From contig CM073550.1 in the NCBI GenBank assembly GCA_037074615.1, positions 12,852,001 through 12,916,000 of the forward strand: a stretch of 64,000 nt of DNA. Direction: 5' to 3'. The stretch's first letter is position 1. Each line of letters starts with the position of its first letter. Source of the DNA: Leucaena leucocephala (taxonomy: Eukaryota; Streptophyta; Magnoliopsida; Fabales; Fabaceae). Below, one piece after another: positions 47,731 through 58,814 of this stretch. Under the pieces are notes generated by a model, which worked only from the letters and a program-made list of their open reading frames with translations, searched no databases and was not told the origin of the DNA. Made by a program: the position numbers and the translations under genes.

Positions 47731-50700
47731 TATTTAAAGCAGCCGCCTGTAATTTTTGTTCCCTGTTGTAGATTTTGTTATTTGTAGTTGTATGCATGCT
47801 TGTAAGTTGTTGTAGTAACAGATACTGCGAATCATCTTCCGGTTACTCTTATAATAATTTGCGGCAATTTGTGCATACTTCCACTTGAAATATTTTAGGA
47901 ATTGCCTTTAATAGTCACACTCTCTCTCGCTTATAAACTATGAGGGCTTCGTTTGGAGATAAAATTTCAACCCCATTATCCTTTCCATCACGAGTTGTTG
48001 ATTTATGTCTATTAGCTCGTTGATAGCCTTATCGGTGCTTTGTAATACTAGATTGCCACTTTCCTCAAGAACCATCACTATCTGTTTCTATAGCTGATAA
48101 AGTATTCCGTACTTTATAATCAGGCTAATTAATCTAGCTTATGAATTATTTTCCTAATGCATACTTGTGTTTTCTTTTCTCTGTTGTTTTTTTTTTCGGT
48201 TGTAGTAGTATTGTTGGCTGCATTATCTGTTCTGTTGTTTTTATTTGGTATTCTGCGGTTTTGCTGTTGTTTTCTTCAGAGATGCAAATGACCTATATTT
48301 TGCTTATATCTGTCTGATGTGTTTTGCAATTTGCATGTCCTGAAACTGAATAAGATTGGAAGAAGCAACTTCTTGGTTTATTATGAGTGATGCTTTCCAT
48401 TGCATTAAGTGCTCTTACCTTTGCCTCATTTCTGTTTCTTTCTTCATCATCCTTTTAACTTCTTTCAGGTTAAAAGACAATTAATGTTGTTTAAAAGGCC
48501 TGTTTCAAAATGAGTCCAAGGTTAAGTACTCGTTTGGTTATGCAATACTCATAGCTGAAGGCAGAAGCATGCTTTCTTATGTCTTGTCTACTTGCTTTAG
48601 CTGACCCAGAATGCCACTTATTAGGATTCATTGTGAGTTCGTTACGTAGTTTCTTATTCGGTGAAGTTTTTTTCCTTGATAACTTTGTTTGTGCTCTTCT
48701 TCCCTTCAACAAATTGTCTCAATTGTTGATCAATGTTATTGACTTTATATAGCACCATTCACTTTGAAGAATATAGGGTTTATGTTTTACTTGGGACCTG
48801 GCTACATGCTTTTAAGATTGGATTATTTATTGTTCTCTAGAAAATGCTTATGTGTCAATCGTGTGGTTCTGCAATCTGAAGTATTAGATCCTAGTAGGAT
48901 TTATGAAGAGAAGAAACTCCATGACATTAGAAAGTATGATATATATATTTTTTATTTTCATAGCATGAAAATTTGCTTTCTTCTGTCCATATATTGAACG
49001 GAGACTTGTGCTTGTGTACATGAATTGAAAAGGGTCCAATGCTGTTTGTGTGTTCTTTATGTGATCAAAAGGAAAAATTAACAGAAAATGAGAATCAGTT
49101 TGGGAAACGAAAAACTAGGGGGAAAAAAGAAAAGAAAAGAAAAAGGATCAGTTTTTGGTATGCTATCATGTAATCTTTCTTGAGGATGAATCATTCATCC
49201 CAGAATTTGCTAAAGAGATTCTCTTTAGAACAACCACTTGATGTGAAGATTACTGTTTCACTGAGTCAGTTTCAGAATCTCATTGTCTATGCAAGTTGAT
49301 GGTTTGTTTCTAATGATTCATTTCTTCTTTGGTCAAGTTGGAAGCAAGTGATCACAATCTGAGTCCAAACCCTCTCAGAACACGAAAGAGTTTGCTCTCT
49401 CCACATTTTTCAGTTTCGTTTAGTCTGTTACAATTATTGTTATTTTTTATCTAATTGATTTGATTATGGTGACTTTCTTGCACTCAATTTTTCGTATACA
49501 AAAAAGATGTTATGCAAACTTGTACCTGATGTAAATAATAGCCACTTTTTAACAAAAAAAATTATTACTTTTAGTTCGTTTAACTTTTTAGATAAAAAAA
49601 TCACTTAATTAAGGGGATAATAGAACAATCTAATATTATACCAATTGACCATGATTTAAATGGAAAAGGTATTAAGTTTAAGTTTATATAAATATAAAAA
49701 ATATTTTTACAATTTTAATAATATTTAAACTTGACACAATCAAATAGTCATTAAAAAGAATAATATAATATTATCTCCTTATACTGATTTTTTTTTAAAT
49801 TTCGGTTTGAGACCTAATTGGTTTTGGGTTAAAAATGAAAACCCTCATTAGTGGGACTTATGTTTTGTAATATTGTGTTTTTTTTTTAATGTCAAATGGC
49901 ACACATTGATTCTCTTATGGGTCAAATGGCACATATTTAATCTGCTGATCTGCATATTCCAATTCCAAATAGAGAGGTTCATCTTTTTGTTTATATTTAT
50001 TTTTCTTTTATCTAAAAGTAATGTGTAAGAGAAACTTTCCATTTTAGACACATTAAATTTTAAGTTTTTTATTTGTTATTTTTTCTATTATAAAAGTTTT
50101 CTTTTTGTTACAATTTGTTTTACATGGGCGATAGCATAAGTTTTTTTTTTTTGGGCAAGAGCTTCAGCCTAAAATAATACATATCACCTTCAAATAAAAA
50201 ATCCAATGGGATTAGATCTAGCTAGACTCTAATATTCAACATCCTATTGGAGGAGATGATCATATTTGCCAGTTTCCTTGCATATGATTACCCTAAATGG
50301 AAAGATTTACTCTATGAAAAGAAATACTTAAAGTAATAAAAATAAAAATATTGGAAAAAGTTCTCAGAAACAAAGTATCTAAAGTTGGGACCTAAGGAAA
50401 CCAACTCTATATTGGTCAAATTATCGTTACTTTGCATGTATACAAATTGTGGGGTATCCATATTTTTCATAATTTTTTGTGTATAAAAATTTAACGGTTG
50501 TTCTTCCCCTGAAAATTTTTTAATGGGAACTTTTCCTAAATTTTTCCAAAAATAAAAACTGATCAATTAGTGTAAAGGAACCTGAGATGCCTCCTGATCC
50601 ATTGTTGAAGAAATTGTTTGTCGTGTACCTCAGGCAGGGTTGGGCGAGAGAGACAATCCGAATTGGAGAATCATACTACCCTAAAAGGGGAAAAGATTCA

Positions 50701-50940
50701 CCTTCACGGTATTCTGATGAACTTGTGGTGAATGAAGTAGCTACGGTTATAAAGTCCCTTTCTTCTCTTCTCTCTTAATTTAATTTCTCCGTTTTTGTTG
50801 GAGACGACTCGACTCGAAGATGCGTCCTGATCAAACCAACTTTTACTTTACCCACCCTTTAAAATAATTCCCCTGCCATGACTTTTTCATTCATTTATCA
50901 ATTCGTACTGAAGGAGAAGCGTACCCATTTTTGTTTGAGC
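47731..50940. other. Intergenic between the J-like and carbonic anhydrase genes
   Basis: 47731 to roughly 48000 is the 3' UTR of the J-like gene. The rest is T-rich, intron-like or UTR-like sequence without supported coding regions. Open frames at 48764-48997 and 50587-50778 carry no recognisable domain. 50780-50950 is probably the promoter/leader of the carbonic anhydrase gene. Confidence 0.5.
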
Positions 50941-50950
50941 TTTCTCTGAT

Positions 50951-53900
50951 ATGACTGCTTCTGCTGCTCCTATTTCGGTTTCAGGTGACCCTTTTGTTTC
51001 CATTTCCAAGCCTCTTGCTTTACCCTTACCCTTCAATTCCTCCTGCATTGAGCTTCACGGAGCTACATTGAGGGCTTCAAGGGTATTTCTGTTGTGTTGT
51101 ATGATTTATCTCCTGGACGCCATTTTTGTGTGCTGATTTTGCTAATGAGCTAATTATATAACTATTGCTGTGGCAGATCTTTAGCTTTAAGTTGGAAACA
51201 CGGAAAACCGATCTAACCCATTTGAGATTGTTGAACGTTTTAAGGTAAGTTCTTAACTTTCCATTGGTATATCTGCTTAAAGTAAAATTATTACTATTGG
51301 ATTGCTTACTGTTAACTTTCTTTTTATCTACTTAAACAGTAATTATTAATGTCTGGAATGGTTGTTCTCAACTAATCCCCTGTTTCTTTGGTGGTGATGA
51401 TTGTTATACTTGTCCGAATATAAGAGATTGCTCTGAGTTAAAATCATTTCGGAGGGAAATTCATAGTAGAGGGCTTGGTTATTGTTTACCATTTTTTCAT
51501 TTTAAGTTGTAAAAGGTTTGAAGCTCCCCTCAGCAATGTGCAAATTACATAGATTGAAAAGGAAAATAAGACTTTTGATCTTGGTGCGTCTTCTATATGG
51601 ATTTCAGTTTGGTCTTTGTTAACTTGAGCAATCTATGCTGGTTTGATAAGACCAAAGCTCTTAATCTCTATTCTATATTGAATACTGATGTGTTTAATGT
51701 GATCCCATGGTGTTTCATGGTTCAATTTTAATTCTTTGTTGTTTAATGAGCCCTACAATTATACTTATATGTGGATGTTATGATCAACACTTTAAGGTAA
51801 AAAGTGATTTGGTCTTATTGGAATGAAGTCCAGCAAAACACTTAGTGCCTTGTTCTTATGTTTTTAGGAGCAATAAAACTTTAGATTTGAAGGCTTCCGT
51901 GGGGCCTTCTGGATTTACCCAGCAACAGGGAAACAGTAATCAAGAAACTGTGACAGAAGATGAAAAGGGGTATGATCTATTTAATGATCTGAAGGACAGG
52001 TTCTTAAGTTTTAAAAAGAAAAATACATGTAAGTTTCAGTATTGCCTTGTTCACAAGTGTTTTTACTGCTAATTGTCATAAAAGAAATAAAATTCTTCAA
52101 GATTGTTTTCTGCTTTCTGGCAGGGGAAACTTAGAACATTTCAAAAATCTTGCCGAGGTTCAATCACCGAAGGTAATTACTCTGTGTCACCCTTTTGACT
52201 AAGAATTCAATATTTTTTTGCATTATCGGTTTTCATTTAGTCTTTTTAGTCCATTTCTTCAATTTGTCTCCTAGGGAAATCAATTTTTCTTGACTAACAT
52301 GTGCAAGAACAGTTTATGGTCATTGCTTGTGCAGACTCTAGGGTTTGCCCATCATATGTTCTGGGATTTCAACCTGGTGAAGCTTTCATGATTCGGAATG
52401 TCGCTAATTTGGTGACTCCATTTGAGGTATACCATCAAACTAGTATTGTTGTTGCACTGTGGGGGAAGTCTGCCTTCCCTTTCTAAAGTATGACCCCGTA
52501 TTCCTCGATGCAGAATGGACCAACAGAGACAAATGCTGCTCTGGAATTTGCCGTGACCACACTTAAAGTAAGACTTTTTTGACAATGAATTCGCAAGCTT
52601 TTAATAGTTTGTTTTTTTATCTATTTATCTCTGTACATTTTGTTTCTTTGATCTGTTAGTCATTTCCTTTTTTGCTTCTTAAAATAGGAAAGATATCCAA
52701 TTTCATTACGGAAATCAATCAGAACCTTGTAATCAGCCATGTTGAATAACTTTGATTATGAATTCATTTTATTCTCATGGGCTATTCACAAACTAGGATG
52801 ATAGAAAGAAAATGATTCTAGTTATAATACTGGTTGATCTTGTGTTATATCTTCAATGGACTGCTTGGGTTACCAGTTTTGAGCTCAATATGGAAAATGA
52901 ACAGGAGAAATATATATATATATATATATATGACGGTAGTGTTAGGTCAACTGCCGATAATTATTAAGTTTGGTACATAAATGGATTTGAACAATAGCAT
53001 TAACCCATACGTTGTAATTATAAAACTCATAGATTGGGTTTGTGACTTTGTTTTATGTATCTGGAGGACTTTTCAGTTTATATATATATAACCTTCTGTT
53101 CTGAAAACATATAGTTTTCTACTTTGATCTGAAAGATGAAATCTTATTCTTACTGTAGGTGGAGAACATCTTAGTCATTGGTCACAGCTGCTGTGGGGGA
53201 ATTCGTGCTCTTATGAGCATGCAAGATGATGCAAATGGAAGGTTGAATTTTAGATAATATAAATGTTCATCAGTGTCTTCCCTTCTATGATAAAAAAAAA
53301 ATTACATTTCATTTTCTTACTTGGTTATTTCTTTTTCTCTAGCCTCTTAGAAATCTGGGTTGTTGCTGGAAAAAATTCCAGAATAAAAACTGAGACTGCT
53401 GCCTCTGGCCTGGACTTTGATCAGAAGTGCAGGCATTGTGAGAAGGTATATTTAATGAACTTTAGGTGAATCACCTAATTTACAATTTCTAATGTTTTTA
53501 TCTGCTAATATATGCATAGTTTCTAATCTCTTCATTCCTATGATGAATGATAATATCTTAATAGTTAGTTTATGATTACATTCTAATAACGCTTTGCAAT
53601 TAACCAACCTCACTTAATGAGATAGATCTTATTACTGTTGTTGTCATATATTTATTTGCTCTTGCATGTTGAGGTGGAGGCCTTAATTTATATTGTGTAA
53701 TTGTTTTATTTGCTGATGTATTTGTAGTGTCTAATATGTTCATTCTCATGGTAAATAATATATTCTAATTTGATAAAACTCAATGATTGTTATGTAATGC
53801 ATGTTGTTGACATTACTTGTGTTTTGTTCAATGAAGGGGAGGGGAGAGATTTTAAGAAAGGAAAATAACTATGAGATATAAGGAAGTAATATAATCACAA

Positions 53901-54511
53901 AAATATCTCACAACCAGTGAGTAGTATGAAATGACAAGTTTCAATATAGGAAATAACAAGTCGATAGCTGCTCACTTGTTCTAGGACTTTTTGGTGATTG
54001 TGTTCTTTCCTTAAGACTTAATAGTGATTTTTCTTTTTAATAATCCTTCCAAATTTTCTCTCTCTCCCCTCCATTTTGTTTTAACCAAAAGAGGGGAGGG
54101 AAAATTCTCCCCTTCCCCTCCAACCAAACAGAATAGTAATTGAGATAAGACATGTTATTGTAATGTATTACTTTGCTTTTCATAATTATACATCATAGTT
54201 TTATGTTTTCCATCAACTTCTATGATTGATATGATGTGAGCCTTTGCAAAATGTTTATTCCTAAAGGAAATCGATCGAGAGCCTGAATGATTCAAGTGAA
54301 TTTTATGCAGGAATCACTTAAGCATTCCTTATTGAACTTACTTACCTATCCATGGATAGGAGAAAAGGTGTCGAAAGGAGAGCTGGTCATTCATGGCGGT
54401 TATTATGATTTCATTGAATGCTCATTTGAAAAATGGACTTTAGATTACATGAAAATGAAAACAGAAGGAACTGACAAGTTAGTAGTGAAAAACAGGGTGG
54501 TTTGGGGCTAA
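50951..54511 (+). CDS. Beta-carbonic anhydrase, organellar (BCA5/BCA6 type), with an exon 3/4 phase conflict
   Basis: Nine exons by splice consensus and protein similarity: 50951-51082, 51177-51244, 51868-52028, 52124-52172, 52313-52426, 52514-52567, 53159-53241, 53343-53445, 54311-54511. It catalyses CO2 hydration to bicarbonate. Zinc ligands are present: Cys of ACADSR (exon 5), His and Cys of VIGHSCCGG (exon 7). The Asp-Arg dyad is also in ADSR. The substrate region NGPTETNAALEFA (exon 6) is intact. The N-terminus is Ser/Thr/Pro-rich and basic downstream, consistent with a plastid (or mitochondrial) transit peptide, as in the plant BCA5/6 clade. Exon 3 ends at GTAAGT in phase 1, whereas exon 4 (NLEHFKNLAEVQSPK) needs phase 2, so the canonical junction runs into a stop. 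Either one A is missing in the A5GA5 tract at 52012-52023, or a weak GT 10 nt downstream (52039) is used, which restores the frame. Confidence 0.88.
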
Positions 54512-54703
54512 AGATTTTCTTTTGTTTTCTTTAGTGGTAGATTGTATTGATCTTTTGAAATAAATACTTCCAAGTGAGGTAATTGTATAATTTATACATG
54601 TACTTATAATTATGTTATAAATTGGGTTGAGTAATGAGTAGAGAGATTGAATAACCCTTAAATTTGTAATATTACTATTATATAAATAAAAGAAAATTAC
54701 ACA

Positions 54704-54712
54704 TACTATCAT
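54704..54712. repeat. Left target-site duplication of the MULE-like element
   Basis: TACTATCAT, repeated exactly at 56444-56452 directly outside the other terminus. The 9-bp size is the Mutator hallmark. Confidence 0.85.
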
Positions 54713-56443
54713 GGGAGAAAGACAAAAAAAGTCTATTTGAATTTCAAAAGGATAAATTGGGCTTCTGAATATTGAAAAAGACAGATTGGGTAAGAGGCCT
54801 AATCTGCCATTTATAAATTTGTGTACAAAGACCAAATTACCCTTCACTTTCCTAATATTTTGACAATACGATTTACAAGTTTACCAAATGATATTTACAA
54901 CTCTGACAATAATATTTACAACTCCTATAATAATATTTATAACTTTAAGAATAATACTTGTAATTTTGACAATGGTGTTTGTAACTTTACCAATAACATT
55001 TATAACTTTCATAGTAGTATTTACAATTTCAACAATGATATTTGTAACTCCCACAATAGAGAATAAACAACTTTGACAATACGATTTATAACTTTGCCAA
55101 TGATATTTATAACTCTGACAATGGTATTTGCAACTGGGAGAAATTCAATTTTGGCAATTGAGAGAAGCACTGTAGCTGATTTGATAATACGATTTATAAC
55201 TTTGCCAATGGTATTTATAACTCTGACAATAATATTTGCAACTGGGAGAAATCCAATTTTGGCAATTGGGAGAAACACTGTAGCTTATTTGACAATACGA
55301 TTTACAACTTTGCTAATAGTATTTATAATTCTGACAATGGTATTTGCAACTGGGAGAAATCCAATTTTGGCAATTGGGAGAAACAATTTAGCTGATTTAA
55401 CAATATGATTTACAACTTTACCAATGGTATTTGCAACGGGGAGAAATCCAATTTTGGTAATTGGGAGAAACACTGTAGCTGATTTGACAATACGATTTAT
55501 AACTTTGCCAGTGGTATTTATAACTCTGACAATGGTATTTGCAACTGGAAGAAATCCAATTTTGGCAATTGGGAGAAACACTGTAGCTGATTTAACAATA
55601 TGATTTACAACTTTGCCAATGGTATTTATAACTCTGACAATGGTATTTGCAACGGGGAGAAATCCAATTTTGGCAATTAGGAGAAACACTGTAGCTGATT
55701 TGACAATACGATTTATAACTTTGCCAATGGTATTTATAACTCTGACAATAGTATTTGCAACTGGGAGAAATCCAATTTTAGCAATTGGGAGAAACACTGT
55801 AGCTTATTTGACAATACGATTTACAACTTTGCCAATGGTGTTTACAACTCTGACAATGGTATTTGTCACTGGGAGAAATCTAATTTTGGCAATTGGGAGA
55901 AATAATGTAGCTGACACTTTAGCTTATTTGACAATATTATTTACAACTTTACTAATAGTATTTACAACTCTAACAATGATATTTGTAACTTTTCCTAGGG
56001 TATTTGCAACTTCACCAAATGGGTTTGTAACTTCACCTATAAGATTTACAACTTCTTATAATGGGAGTTACAAATATCATTGTTGAAATTGCAAATACCA
56101 CTATGAGAGTTATAAATAATATTGGCAAAGTTATAAACACTATTGTCAAAGCTACAAATATTATTGTCAAAGTTATAAACACTATTGTCAAAATTGTAAA
56201 TATTATTGTTAAAGTTATAAATATTATTATAGGAGTTGCAAATATCATCGTTAGAGTTGTAAGTATCATTTGCAAACTTATAAATCATATTCTCAAAATA
56301 TAAAAAAAGTGAAGGGTAATTTTGTCTTTGTACACAAATTTATAAATGACAGCTTGGGCCTTCTGCCCAATCTATCCTTTTTAATATTTAAAAACCTAAT
56401 TTATCCTTTTAAAATTCAAATGGATTTTTTTTATCTTTCTTCC
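54713..56443. mobile_element. MULE-like non-autonomous element with internal tandem array
   Basis: 1,731-bp element with long imperfect terminal inverted repeats. The left end starts GGGAGAAAGACAAAAAAA; the right end, reverse-complemented, starts GGAAGAAAGATAAAAAAA. Arms of roughly 350 bp or more (to about 55065 and from about 56060) match as inverted copies, including a perfect CAAATTTATAAA..TGTACAAAGAC-type block. A perfect 9-bp target-site duplication flanks the ends. The centre is a 108-bp tandem array. There is no transposase, so any movement would need an enzyme in trans. It lies about 200 bp after the stop codon of the carbonic anhydrase gene, probably inside or next to its 3' UTR. Confidence 0.85.
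55075..55930. repeat. 108-bp tandem repeat array inside the MULE-like element
   Basis: Eight units, marked by TGTAGCTGATTT-type words at about 55171, 55279, 55387, 55474, 55582, 55690, 55798 and 55906. Spacing is 108 bp each time except one unit of 87 bp (21 bp lost). Each unit contains ~21-bp sub-repeats (GACAATGGTATTTGCAACT, GCCAATGGTATTTATAACT) and the GGGAGAAATCCAATTTTGGC segment. Because 108 is a multiple of three, long open frames arise on both strands. Confidence 0.92.
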
Positions 56444-56452
56444 TACTATCAT
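56444..56452. repeat. Right target-site duplication of the MULE-like element
   Basis: TACTATCAT, identical to 54704-54712. Confidence 0.85.
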
Positions 56453-56932
56453 TTGAAGCATTTAAACTTTTTTCTTCCTTACTTGATTTATAATTTGAAT
56501 ATTATAAATGATTAGTCTTCTCATATTCTCATATTTACTGACATGGCATTCAATAATCTATACATTCACTTAAAATTATGTTTAAACCCATCCATTTTTA
56601 TTTGCTAAACACGTCTTTAGTTTATGCCTTATACCCTGAAGAGGGATGAGTATCCTATTTTTTTGTTTTTGTTTTTGACCCAGTTGACCTAAAATATTTA
56701 TTCAAATAACAATATATAGATAATGAAAGATATTTAATTCAACTTTTTTATTTTTACTGTTACTTTACATTTAACTATTGTAGCATCTTTAAAATTTTAA
56801 TTTAATCTAACAACCAAATTTACTGGGGTTTATATGTGCCACATGAATCTCATATGTAATTACATGTGAACATTCTGATCATAAGGAGAGCATGTTAATT
56901 GAAATGAGGAAAATTTTCAAGAATATATAGAC

Positions 56933-56970
<38 letters not shown>

Positions 56971-58814
56971 TTAATTAACTAATTATAAATATTTAATGTT
57001 TTTTATTCCATTCAAAACTTAAGTTTAACAATAATGTGATTGCAATAAAAATTATATATAATGATTAAAAAAATAGATATTCAAAGTTTGAATAACAAAT
57101 AAATATTATCTGGAAAATTGTATTGATTATGTCAAAAAAAAAATTAAAATAAATATTATTTATTTAAGTCTCATGTAAGTTTCTTAGATAAATAATAGGG
57201 TTAAAATATAAATCTATCCATAAAGTATTTCTTACACTCATTTAACAACATAAAATTTCGTTGGGTGTATGATTACACATGAAGGATTTAAAATTGTGTA
57301 AAATTGTCATGAAAGTGAAATCAACTAACGTTGACCATTTCAAACATATCAATAAAAAAAATAATATAAAAATATATAAGAAGGTTTATAAATGATATAA
57401 AAATGTTGGGACCTTTAAATTGGTTAATATCAACTATTTAACAATTAGTCCCCACTTATGTATAGCATTTTTACTCCTAGCGGCTTCGTCTACCATTGTG
57501 GGGGGTTTTATGCATGACAAAGTGGCTGCAAATTAAGGGTGTCATTGTTATTCAGTGTGGTTGGCTTGTGTCCAAATCTAGCTTTAAAATTTTAGTTTAG
57601 GCAAAACTTAAATTTTAAAAAATTTTAAAATAGACAATTATATTTGTTTAAAATATCAGCTCTTAGACTAAACTATTGTTTAAAATTAATGTTTCAGATA
57701 AATTGGTTAGAGTAGCTTATAGAACAATAAAATAGCTTATAGACTAACTAATTATTATATTACCCCTACTTTTTTACACAATATCTCCTCTCTCTTCTAC
57801 ATCATCTTTGCTCTCTCTTTTCTTTTATATACCATCTCTCCTCTCTCTCATTTCTTTTTTACACCATCTCTTATTTCTTTTCTACACCATCTATCCTCTC
57901 CCATCTCTCATCTCTCTTATGCACTCTCTCATCTTTTATCTCTCCTATATCCTATATTTAATAATCATATAATTTTTCGTAATTTATCAATAATAAAAGT
58001 ACTTCTAGAAATAACTATCAAAACACTCATTTATTCAAAGTCACTTTTTTTTTATAAGCTATTGTCCAGAAACCTTTTTCTAAAAGCTATCAAAAAAACT
58101 ATTTTTTTATAAGTTATTTTCTAAAATTTTATTCAAACGGGCCTATTATCTAACAAAACTTATATGAGAAATAAATAAAAGAGAGAGAAATTATATAGCA
58201 GTATGATTCTTTATTATAGCTTCGCATCAATCAAGTTCTATGATAAAAATATGGTCATAAATGTGTAATCTTTTCCCTTGATATTACATGCAGAATCGAC
58301 TCTCTCTCTCTCTCTATATATATATTATAAAAGTAAAAAGTTATATGGAAATATAGTGAAGAAGACGGAAGGGAGCAGCAGAAATCTTAATATGAGCAAG
58401 AAATATATTTCAAATTATATAAAAGAATATTTTAGTATTTTTAAACTTGTAGAATTCAATCTAACAATTTAATTTAACTATATCATACTCATAGGACAAA
58501 ATAATTATTCTTGTTGTTATACCTTAAATAATCTATACAATTTATAAATTATTTTATAAATTGGATTGAGTAGAGAGATTGAATAACCCTTATGTACATA
58601 CTATCTTTATTTAGATTATATATATATATATATATCATTAACATCATATTGAATTTTTTTCATACTTCTTGATGTAATTTTGATACTATAAATAAATAGT
58701 CTTACAATATTCAATTTACGTAGCATGACATTCAGTAATCTATGATCTATTCATTCACTTAAAATTATATTAAAATATATCAATTTATATTTGCCAAACA
58801 CTATCCCTTGCATT
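56453..58814. other. Intergenic, duplicated segments
   Basis: No gene supported. 56453-56990 is related to 58608-59080, and the sequence left of the MULE (54600-54700) is related to 58550-58600, so a segmental duplication is present. 58140-58530 is also related to 59690-60065 inside the NAC gene. Microsatellites: (AT)n then (GT)n at 56934-56972, CT then AT at 58302-58325, AT at 58617-58635. Polypyrimidine-rich DNA lies at 57783-57935. Confidence 0.6.

Noticed and set aside
50587..50778. 63-codon frame just upstream of the carbonic anhydrase
   Set aside because: No similarity to any known presequence or uORF and no visible continuity with exon 1.
55285..56086. Long open frames on both strands (170 and 157 codons) with a 36-residue repeat
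   Set aside because: They follow from a 108-bp tandem array whose unit is a multiple of three without stops; both strands are open in parallel and no protein family is recognisable.
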